Shown piece after piece: positions 45,801 to 57,800 of a stretch of 64,000 nt of DNA. Below the pieces are notes generated by a model. It was not told the origin of the DNA. It saw only the letters and a list, made by a program, of their open reading frames with translations, and ran no database searches. Within the stretch, counting starts at the first letter, position 1, and each line of letters begins with the position of its first letter. The translations under genes and the position numbers were made by a program. This stretch comes from Sweltsa coloradensis (Eukaryota > Arthropoda > Insecta > Plecoptera > Chloroperlidae), in NCBI GenBank assembly GCA_024449915.1, contig JAMZAV010000765.1:482619-546618 (forward strand), read 5' to 3'.

Positions 45801-48800
45801 TGATCAAGTTGGTACCCTATCGCATATCGATGGTGAAGAACCAATACCTTCTATCTGCCATTTTCTGCCAAAATGAGATTGGTGTCTATGGATACAGAAA
45901 ATTATTTTGAATTTTTTGGTGCTAATAGCTCCTATCTAACAATGCTTAAACATCTCCAAAAGAGACATATAGTACTACCTTACATCAATATCTCCTATCT
46001 GCCACCACCAACTAGTTACTTTTTTTAAATCAGTTTTAATGCTCTTCTGAACAATTTGCTTTTTGGCAGATAGAAGGTATTGGTTCTTCACCATCGATAT
46101 GCCGTTTGCCCGGTACCATGCGAACAAACAGACAGAAAGAAAAAACAAACAAAAAAACATTGGAGCTAAATTTTTTGAGGGGTCAGTGAAATTGAAGTCT
46201 CCGCTTCGCTCATCCAACAAACTTTCTGCTGTTGCAAAACACAATATCTACCATGCTATTATGAAAAATGTGGATTGATGTTACAAAACGTAGTACCTAT
46301 GTCCTAGTAAAATGCTGGGTTATAGTTGTAATTGTGTTTTTTTTTATCTCGATGGACATATTGCATTTTGTGTCGTCGCTCCTCGAATATATATAGCCTA
46401 TAAATATAGGCTCTCGGTAGGTTACATAATTTAAATGATTGATTAATGCTGTTAAGTGTAATCTTTTAGGTTTGAAGTGATATGCCTACTACCAGTACGG
46501 CTGCGTAAATGCAAGATGTCGATAATACAATATATGTAGGCCTTTCAATTAACTTTTTTACACCTTAGTTTACAACATATTTTCTATTCTAGAATATGAT
46601 GAGTAGGTCTACACTGTTCCCGTAGGCCATACCTAATTACTTGTGGTATAGGCTACGGTACATGCTTTACTTTTGACTTTTCAGTTGGTGTACCATGCAC
46701 TATGTTGCCTCTTACTTCAAGTGCAAGCATGGTCCAGAGCGGTAACACTCGTCCCAATACAACAATGTTGCCCTTGCAAACAATGTCTTCTCACATATCA
46801 ACAAGCTATCATGTTCCCAGAGGTAATTTTATGATCAATAATTGAACTGGTCATCTTGCTCTATGTTGATTCGACCCATACCAGTCGATTAATTTACTGT
46901 AGTCTACTAACAAGATGCCTCTTCAAATATTCTCACATCAGTCAAGCACACTTCAAAAACATTGTTGCAGGCAATCTGAATTAATTGCCAAAACCAAAGT
47001 TTGTCATGAACTCCTGTGGACTGATATTCGATGCTCCCACTTGTGTTTGGGAATGTTCTTTCCTTTTTTTAAATGAAATATGATGTGGGTATAGCTTACC
47101 AGTATAATAAGACTAGCCACAAGCTCATTGCGGCGTCTACCTGCAGATGTCGCATGGTTGCCAACGGGTTCAATATTCCGCCGCTGGGAAGGGGGAGTAC
47201 AAACATCTAGTGTAGGACCTGTCAACGCATGCTAAATCAGTGCAAAACATGTCATTGTTTGCTCGCTTTGCATTGCTATAATAATTATGGAATAATGTTG
47301 AATCTAAAATAAAAATACAGTAAGACCTCGTTCATCCGAGGTGGATGGGACCGAGCGAGGTTAACGAAAAACTCGGATGATCCGGATTTTCTTGTTTAAC
47401 TGCTCTTAGAAGGGCAGGGCAGGTTTTAGTGCTGAAAATTGTTACCATTGATATTTTAAAATTAAAAAAAAAAAAAAAAAAATTTAATAATAATAATAAA
47501 TTAAAATAAATTAAAATTTAATGTGTTATTCTAAGTTTTAATTTTTATAATCATAGAGCCAATAATCTACAGGTCATTGTATCTGTTACCTCATAGTAAA
47601 ATTGCCCTATAAACTAAAGCTAAACTTAAAAATATGACAACTCATTGATCCGGAAACTATTATTACAAAATCACTCACTGAACTATAATCTGGGTTACTT
47701 ACTTTAAAAATATGTATGATGATTATGTACAGGAACACAAGTTCAAACATGTATATTTTAACCAGTAAGCCAAGCTTGTATTTTAAATTTTAAATGGATT
47801 TTGCACTTCATGTATATCTATGAAGCTATGAATCTATGTATTATGTGTGTTGTATGTGTTGTGTATGTATTTGTTATATGTGTATGTATGTATTAGGAAT
47901 AGTTCTGTAATAGTTTTTAGGCCTGGTTGCCTATATTATGTTCATGACATGTTTCATACATCTGTGATGTTAAAACGAAACTCGAATTAAATAAATAAAT
48001 ATTTCGATATTTCGGTTTACGAGTCAGTCGGGCATGGAGGTTACCTGAAGAAGGAGACGGGGTCTCCGTAATATCGAAACATTTTAAAGTAAGTAACCAA
48101 GGTTATAGTTCAGTGAGTGATTTTGTAATAAAGCTAAACTATTCTAAACTTTTCTTCATTTTTGTAAAAAAAAAAAAAAAAATGGTAGTAAAATATATAA
48201 TTCTACTGTAGGCCCTAATTCTTTTCAGGGGCTGCAGCTGTAGCTAACATATCGGCTCCTCGCTCAGCTGTTGCAACACCGATAATCAGACCTTCGTTGA
48301 GCAATCAGTCTTCAGCTGTGGCAGCTCCTTCTCTCTCAACTAGGTACGCTTATGAATTATGATTGCTTTGTTACAAGTAGGTTCTGGTAGTTTTAATTCT
48401 TGAACTTAAAAAATGTTATTCTTTCTGGCCTATTCCTATTCACTTGAACCAAAAAACATGAACCCAAAAACAAAAATAACAAAACCCGGGTTCCAAAGAC
48501 AGGTCGGGGGTGACGTATCCCAAATTTTTCTGGGGCTGGGGACTTTCGTGTTTGCTACCCCAGGTAAAACCCCCCTCATTATTTCGTGTCTTCTATGCAG
48601 GCATTTTCCAGTTCTCTCCATTTTTTCTTCCCCCAGAGTCTTTTTTCTTAATTTTTTCCCCCATGTTTTTCCTCTTTCTTCAATTTCCCATTTTTTTTTG
48701 GCCCCTCCATCATCTTTGGGCGCCACTCTTCTACTCCCCCCCATGTGTTTAAAATTCTCTTTTGGGTTTTCTATCTTGTTTCATTCTTCGTACGTGCCCA

Positions 48801-51800
48801 TACCATCGAAGTCGTTTTTTTCCTTTATTCGTAAATTTTCCACTCCTAGTTTGTTTTTTTGTTTTGCTCCGTCCCTTGTTATTTTTGTTAAGGCTACAAA
48901 AACTCTTAAAAAAATTTCACTCTGCTGCTTGAATCTGGTTTTTTTTCCCCTTTTGTCCATGCCCCGGATGCATAGATATTTTTGGGAGGAAAAACATTTT
49001 GTAAAATAACTTTTGCACCTGGATGAATTTCTTTTTTCCAAAATAGTTTACGTACACTTTGGTAAAATTTGTCTGCAAATTTTAATTCCCTCCTTATATT
49101 TCGCATCTATTTTTGCGCCTTTTTAGTATACTTCCGAGATATTTAAATGCTTCCAAGGGCCGCTCTTCACCCCGTAGTATTTTTTTCTTTTGATTTTTTT
49201 TACTTTTTTTTCGTTACTTTTAAATGTTTCCCTTTTCAGTTATTTTTCATGTTAAACTTCAGTGTTTCCTCATTCCATCTATCTCGCTCTTCGTACTTCT
49301 TCAATGGTATTCCCCATCCACAATTCATCGCAAATACATAGTTTTAGATGTTTCACTTCTGTGGGTTCAACTTTACCAGTATTTACCCAATAACAACGGA
49401 AATAATGTGGGTGACATACACTCCCTTCCCCGTAGCCCACCTTTTATTTCAAACCAAGTAGTTCTACCAAAATGGTGTTTGAACACGCTCTTTTTTGTGA
49501 CATAGGTCTTTGAATTTTTGTTTTTAAACCCTCTGTTCTCTTCTGATTTTTAAGCTTTCCCCAAGCTTTGCCTTTTGGGGACACTGTCAATGTTTTTTTT
49601 CAAATCCAAGATCCAAACATTTCTTCCCCCTTTTTCCCATTTTTTTTTTCCTTTATTTGTCTGAGCGCAAAATAACTAGGGTTGAGCGGCCACTTAAACC
49701 CATTTTGTTCCCTCTCAAAATTTGGCTCTACTTTTTGTCGTAGTCTTCGATTAGTATTTTTCTCGTTAATTTTTGCCCTGGCTCATCACTTTATTCCTCT
49801 AAAATTTTTACATTTTTTTTCCTTCCCCTTTTTTAATTTTGGCACATAACCCTTTCCCCCAGTCTCTGGTCCTTCTTTTCTTTCCAGCTGCACTGGCACT
49901 CCAATCCTCTATCCCTCATCCCCTGCGCCGATCATCTCCAAAACTATTTATCCTCTCCCAAAGCTTTACCATTTTTAGGGCTTTTCGCTTAAACTCTTCC
50001 CGTCTTGTATTTCATTTCCTATTTTTTCTTCTATTTTTTCCTCATTGGTTTCTGAAAGATTTCTGGTTAGGTCCCCTTCCTGATTTGGGGTTATGGTTAG
50101 TATCAGGAAACCCAAGGCATTTTAAGTAGTTTTGAAATTTTCTTCCACAGTTTTTCACTTTTTTTTGGGTCGTAATAAGAGATTCTTTGTTGTTGGTCAT
50201 ATCTTTTATTTCTTTTTTTTTTTCTTTGCTTCTCTTAGCCCATCAAAAATTTCTTATTTTATCAAAGTCCTTCTCTAATTTGTCTGCAAATATTTCCATT
50301 GTATTTTCTTTTTTTCCATTACTATTTTTTTTAGTTCTTTTTATATTTTTGTACTTTTTTTCATTTTCTTTTATCCTTTTTTTTATCTTTTCTTTCGGCT
50401 ACATTTTTGCTTTAAAAACAGCTGTCTTACTCTTCCTTCCCAAAACCACCATTTTTCCTTTTTCCTTCTTATGCCACCTCCCCTTCCGCTATTTCTTCAG
50501 CACTACTAAAAAAATACTGACTTAAAAATTTTTCCACTCCTCATCTCTGAAAAACAAATCATTGTTGGATATTTTTCCTCTATCGTTTCTAAAGGACAGC
50601 ATGTCATCTCCTCCGTGTTTCCATGTCTTGTTTTTTTGGGAAATTTTTCCCCCTGGGATTAGTCCTGTTTTTTGGCTTTATTGTTCACTTTATAAGGTTT
50701 AAAAGTAATCTGTGGTCTCCATCTAGAGACACGCGGGGAATTTCTTTACTCGGAATCTTGGCCATGTGCTACTTATAAAAATATAATCAAAAAACTGACT
50801 CAGATGAGCCATCCCAGGCTACCGATTATTTTTTGATCTTTTTTCTTCATGAACCAGTTTTTTCCGTTTCGAAGTCCATTCCTGGCACAAAATAAAGTAA
50901 TTTTCCCCCTTCCCTTTGTTCCTTGGCCCATACCCATGGACCCCCTATACCTCTTCTATCCCGTTCTCTTCCCCCTACTTTGGCTTTAAGATCTCCCATA
51001 ATTATTACTTTTCTCTCTGTGTTTCTTCTTCAATTTTTTCAAGCCATGCCCCCTTTTGGGCCCATCGCTAACCCAACTTGGGGTGCATAGCTTTGTAGAT
51101 CCTAAAGCTATTTTTTATAAATTTTTTAAATTTTTAAAAATTCTGTCATCTTATTGTCACATGGAAATGTTTTTTTTTCCACTTGGGGCTGATGAAAAAC
51201 CCCACCCTTTTTTTCCTTATTTGTCCCCGACCAAATAATTTTGTATCCTTCTCTCAGTTCTTTGGTTTCCCACTCCCTTCCTTTAGTCTCGCACAGCCCA
51301 AATTTTCCATTTTTTTTGAATCATTACATCTACTAATTCTTCAATTTCCCATTTAAATTAAGAATTTTAGGGTTCCATTTAATCATTGTTGCCTATGTTT
51401 TTTTGTTAATTCTATTTTTTATGTATTTATTTTACCCTTTTCTTCTTTTTCTTTTTCATCAGTTTTTTTCTTATTTTCTTTTTGATCTCCACACCCACCT
51501 TTTGTGAAAACCCGTTTTTCCCAGATATGAATATCTTTTTTTTATTTTTTTGGTTGGACTTGGTTTTTTAGGGCTTTGGGGGGTCTTTTCCCTTTCTGCC
51601 ATTAAAATTGGTTTTTGACTCCTTTTTTGTGCCCCCCCTTTGTGCTTCCCTTTTCCATTTTCAAAATTATTTCCCCCCAAATTTTTTACATGTCTAAAAA
51701 CGTTAATTTTCTTCTTCACAAATATTTTTTATATGTGGATTTTCACTTCTCCCGTCCATGTGGCAGGCCACTCATGGGTTTTTTGTGCCCCTTAAAATCT

Positions 51801-54800
51801 TTTTTTGTTGTCAATAATTCCCGCACTTGCCCAAATTTTTTTTGGGGTTTTCCCGGCCCAATTTTCTGTTTCCGACTTTATGGAAATTTGTCGCTTCTTC
51901 TTGTCCGTATTTCCCCGATTTTTCGTTTAGCTCTTTTTTTTAATACAGGGTATCTCAGCTCTATACCCATTGTGTTTTTACAGAAATTTTTCCCGCTGTT
52001 TTTTCCCCTAATCACCTATCAATAAGCTTTGGTAGTTTTTTATGCCCATTTTGTAGGTTTACGTTTTTTTTGGGGGTCACACATTCATTTTTAGTCCCCT
52101 TTGTTTCTCAGTTCTTTTTCTTTTTCTTTTACTTCCTGAACCTTGAGCTCTTTCACTCTGTTTTTGTCAGGGCCCCCGTTTTTGAATTTTTCACCCATGA
52201 TGTTTGTGGCGATTGACTTGTTCTGGATTGTTTTTTTTTAAAACCGCGTTTGATCAACTTATTTTCTGGCTTTTTGTTGTTTGGTTGCTTTGGGGGGGGG
52301 AAATCCTACCATAGGGTTTTAGGACTTTTTGGGGCCAGGTCTTTTAGCGGGGGGTATACATTGTAATCCCGCTGCTGTTTGGATCCTTTTTTTTTTCCCT
52401 TTATTTTCTATTAGTCTTTTGTTTCCTCCCACATATTATTTTTAAACTTTATCTAGCATTTTTTTTCCCTCCTGTTTCTCTTCTAAGCCCTCCCAAAGGG
52501 TTCACCAAACTTTGCATTCTTCCCATTTTTCCCGTTTCCAACCCGGAAATGTTTTTTCTAATTGCTGTATGTTTCCACCTCGTAGTGCTTCTTCCCCCAC
52601 CCCTTTATTCTGTTGTACCTTTCTAAACACCCTGCCTTTTCCTTCTTCTCTACTCTCGCTGTTTCCCAAAGCCCACTTTTTTTACTCAGGTGTTCAATAC
52701 TTTTTCTCATCATACTTTTTGTTGTACCATCCCCTTCCACTTTTTACTACTAGTCCTACACCGGCACATGCCTATTCTAAAGTGGTTCCTCCTCTTCCTT
52801 ATAGGCCCCCCTTCCCCCCCCTTTTTACCAGGGTTCCTTTGGTTATCCAGGGGGGTTAGACTTTTTACATCCCAATTCTGGCCCCGGGAAATCGGGTTTC
52901 TTTTTCTACGGTATACTTTCTACCTCAAGTTCCTTTATGTTTTTGTAGGATATTCCTCTTTTTTTTTTAACCCCGTGACTTACTACTGCACCCACCCACC
53001 TTCCTTTTCGTTTTTTCTATATTCCTTTCCCTTGACCCTGCACATTTAAAAAGGGACCAGCTGGCACATGAAGTACCTGGGCTCCCCCCTTACTATTTTT
53101 GCATTCCCAACATTTTTTCTTCCTTTTCATATTTAAAATGAAACCTTCATCCACTGTCCACTTTCACCTTTTTTGTTTAATATTTCAAAAATTGTTTCAA
53201 AGATTAGGGAAAAACAAAAAAAACCCCCTTGTCAACATTTTTAATTAACTAAGCACCAAATCACAATTCTCTATACTAAAATCCCTTCAAAAACTATCTG
53301 TTTACCACCCCTTTCCTCCAAAGACAAAATTGGAAAATTTTTAAGCACCAAAAAGTTGTAGTAATAATTCTCCACTCCAAAAAATCATTTGCACCCCCAG
53401 CAAACCCGCCTAGGCCTATGGCATACAAAGGAGAAACCCGAAATCCACCCACACAAATCCCCTCACGCCCTCAGAAAATAAGATCTTCATTTCTTCTTCA
53501 CATAATGTTTACACAAACACCAACCTTTCCCCTTTATACTATTTCACTTCTCACTTTAATATACACCCTTTAAAACATTTAAAATTATGAGAGCATCTCA
53601 ACTTTGACCCCCGGCTGTAGGCGGGTTTCAGGTAACATAATATGGTTTTATTTTTATAAAAACGGGGTAAAAGGGTTTGGGGGGTGTGTTGTTGGGAGTG
53701 TCCCCTGTGTAGTTTCCATAATATTAGTTTTTTTTTCATGACAATTGACAAATGTATGTTAAAATTATAACCAATGAAAAAATGGTTGGGTTGGGGGGGG
53801 TGGGAAAATGGATGATTTTTGGGTGAATGTGGACTTGGTTTTTTCAAATTTCTTTCGGGGTAACAAATTTTCTTTTAAGTGGACAAGGCGAACCTTTGGA
53901 AAATATAAATGGTAATTTGATTGGGACCATATCCACATGCACTAAGCATGAACCAGGGACCTGTTGACATAAATTCTTATTAGGGATGACATGTGTGATC
54001 TAAGAATCGATTCCCAAGAAAAAACTTCTTAATTAAACGCCACATTATTTTGGTGGTCTTTTTCTGCGGAGCCTGTGATATGCGCCATTATTCCGGCAGT
54101 CTATATCCCGCGAAGCCTGTGATTGTCTTCTGCCACCCGTGTCGCGGAAAAGATTTTGGCCTATTGTCAACGTTGCGTTGTTTTCTGTTGACCATACCCC
54201 TGTCATTGTTACATCGCGGGCGATCGGGGGGTCTGGCAGGGTGAGGGGAAAGGGGAGTGGTCACGGGTTTTACCCTCTGCCACGCCCCAAAAAACACGCA
54301 AAATTTTAAACTGGGAGTGAGGAATCGTTCCCCCATTTATTTCCCAAATTTTTCGCCACATTTTCCCCCTTGACAAAAATAAATTTTCTCCTCTCCTAGA
54401 TCTCTATGCGTTTTTCCAAAAACAGCAATTTCCACCCATGTGGCTCTTCAAAAACTCCCCCACCAGCCCCCACAGCAAAACGGAGCACTTGAAGTTTAAT
54501 GGATCCCTACCACTTGCCAAATTTTGGGGAATGAAAAAAACTATTTTTTGACAAAAGTGGCACCAAGAGGATCCCCCCCCCCTCTTCTGTCTTTTAAGTT
54601 TTTAACCAGTCAAAAGGAAGATGGTTAGGTAATGAAAAGGTCTTCGTAGCGTATCCCACCATAAAAAAAACTTGTAAAAGTACGCCAAACTTCACACCAA
54701 AAAAAAAGAGATCTAAAAAAAGGGCAAACTCATCTACCCCTTTCCCCATTTTTTCGCATTCTTAATTCATAACTACAGTGTCCCCAACATACCTAGAAAA

Positions 54801-57800
54801 ACTTTGGCAAAATGAATTGGGAATGTATTTAAATTTTTAAAAGAATAGTTTCCAAATTTTTTTTTTCTAAATAAATTTAAAGAGTGACGCAGCGAACGGA
54901 GGATCTCCATTTTTTAAATTAAATGGCGCTCATTCGTTTTGTCTCGTGCGTGTGTGTGTACGTTAAAATCACCGAATCGCTGAACTATTGCGCGAAATTT
55001 TCAAAAACATCCGGTAGAGTTTATTGAGAATGCAAAAAAATCAGCAAGATCCATTGCATTAAAACCCGCAAGATAATAAATTGTAAAATAGGCTTCCAAT
55101 GTTTAAAAATTATTTTAACGGCAATCGTTTAAGATTTTGAAAAGATATTTTTTGTTTGTTATTCGCCTGGCTATGAAATACCGTACCCATGCAAGGTCTA
55201 TCAAATGTTGCACGTCAAGGTACTCCCGAATTCCGAAAACCTTGCAATATTTTCACGTATTTCGTACTGGCTATGTTTACCATAGTAGGCCCTATTGCCA
55301 CAGATGATGGACTACACTGCGTTATATGCATTTCAAAACATGTTTTATTAATTTTTTAAAATACAATCCAGAAATTACAAAATCTTTCCCGACCAGGGGA
55401 TTGAACCCACGTCTTCCACATTTCGGCTATAAGGGCGCCTTAGCCCACTAGACTAGGGAAAACGCCAAATTCGTTTTTTAGACGAGTGAGGGGAGTCATT
55501 GTGAGTTTAATAATCAAACACCCGGTTCCAAAATAAGTCAGGTCGGGGGGTGACGTATCACCAATTTCTCGGGCTGTGGACTTTTTAGTGTTTGCTAGCC
55601 AGGCTCAACACCTCCTCATCTACTTCGATGTCTTCTATGACAGGCATTTTCTACCAGTTCTCTCCATTTCTTTTTATCCTCCCAGAGTCCTTTCTTTATT
55701 AATTTTTTCCCATGATTTTCCTCTTTCTTCAATGTTCCATTTTATTTGGTCCCCTCCATCTATCTCTTGGGCGTCCAACTCTTCTTACTCCCCCCCATGT
55801 GTGTTCAAATTCTCTTCTTGGTATCTATCTTTTTTTCATTCTTCGTACGTGCCCATACCATCGAAAGTCTTTCTTTTCCTATTTTATTCGTAAAAATTTT
55901 CCCCTTCTAGTTTGTTTTTTATTGTTTTTGCTCCGTACCTTGGGCTATTTTTGTTAAGGCTACAGAACTTCTTTAAAAAATTTTATCTCTGCTGCTTGTA
56001 ATCTGCTGTCTTCCTTTCCTCCTATTGTCCCATGTCCGGATGCATATGATATTATTGGGAGGAAATACATTTTGTACAATAAAATCTTGCACCTGGATGA
56101 AAAATTTCTTCTTTCCTAGTAGTTTACGTACACTTTGGTAAAATTTGTCTGCTAATATAATTCTCCTTGATATTTCAGCATCTATTTTTGCGTCCTTTGT
56201 TAGTATATTTCCCGGGTATTTAAATGCTTCTGCAAGGGCCCAGCTCTTCACCCCGTAGTATTATCTTCTTTGATTTTTTTTACTTTTTTTCGTTCTTTAA
56301 TTTTCACTTTTTTCAATGTTATTTTCATTTTTAAATTTCAGTTTTCCCCTTTTCCCACCCATCTCGCCTTTGTCTTTTTAAATGGTATCCCCCCATCTAC
56401 TTATCATCTGCAAATATCTAGTTTTGAGTTTCACTTTCGGGGGTTTAAATTTTACGCAGTATTTTATCCATAACAACGGAAAAATAATGTGGGTGAATCA
56501 CACTCCCTTCCCCGACCCACCTTTTTATTTCAAACCAAGTAGTTCTCCAAAGGGTTTTTGAACACAGCTCTTTTTTGTGAAATTGTTTTGAATCTTTTTT
56601 ATTAGCTCGTTCTACTTCTGCATTTTTTAAGCTTTCCCCCAAGCTTTTGCTTTTGGCACTGTCATATGTTTTTTCAAATCCAAGAATCCCAGAACTTTTC
56701 TTCTCCCTTTTCCACTTTTTTCCCATATTTGTTTAGCGAAAATATAGATCTATGGTTGAGCGGCCAGCTCAAAACCCATATTTTCCTTCTAAAATTTGGC
56801 TCTACTTGTTGCCCGTAGTCTTCGTCTGTTTTTTTCTCGTATATCTTTGCACACGGGCTCACCGTTTTCTTATATTTTTAACTTTTCCCTGTCCCCTTTC
56901 TTAAATGTTGGGCACTATAATTCCTTTCCCCATCATCGGGTACCTTTTTTTTCCAAGCTGCACTGGTCATTTCCCCCAAATCCAATCTATGCCGCTCCCC
57001 TGCACCCTTGATCTCTCCCTATTTCATCCTCCCCCGAAGTTTACCTTTTCAGGGCTTTTACTGCTTAACACTTCCCGTCTTGATTTCATTTCCCATTATT
57101 TCTTTATTTTTTCCCTCTTTGGTGTTCTGAAAGATTCTATTTTGGTTTCCCCTTTCCTGAGTTGGTTAGGGTTTTGTATGGGAAACCTAGGAAATTTAAA
57201 TAGGTTTTTAAAAATTTTTTCTTCCACATTTTTTTCACTTCTTCTGGGTCAAAATAAGAGATCTTGTTTTGGTCAGGTATTTTGGGGTTTTTTTCTGTTT
57301 TTTTTTTGCTTCTCATTAGTCCAAAAAATTTTTCTTATTTGTATCAAAGTCCTTCTCTAATTTGTCTGCAAATTTTCCATTGTTTTTTTCTTTTTTTCCC
57401 ATTACTTTTTTTTTTTAGTTCATATTATACTTTTGTACTTTTCTTCATTTTTTTAGTCTGTTTTTACCCTTTTTCCTTTCGGGCTCTTTTTTTGCTTTTT
57501 AACACTGTTTCACTTTTCCATTCCCCCACATTTTCCCTTTTTCCTTTTTAGCCACCTCCCCTTCCGCATATTTTTTTCGCCACTAATAAATACTGACTTA
57601 AGAAAATTTCCCACTCCTCATCTACTGATAACAAATAGTGTTGGATACTTTTCCTTTTCTGTCTTCAAAAGGACAGCGTCGTCTCCTCCTGTATTTTTCC
57701 AGTTTTGTTTTTTGGAATTTTCCTCGGGGATATAGCCAGTTTTGGTCTTTATTGTTCACTTTTAAAAGCTTACAAGTAGTCTGTGTCTCCATCTGAGACC

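Noticed and set aside
48413..49009. 198-codon plus-strand frame, Phe/Ser/Pro-rich
   Set aside because: It is the antisense of a LINE in a noisy block. The same kind of Phe-rich frame recurs along the opposite strand of both LINE copies.
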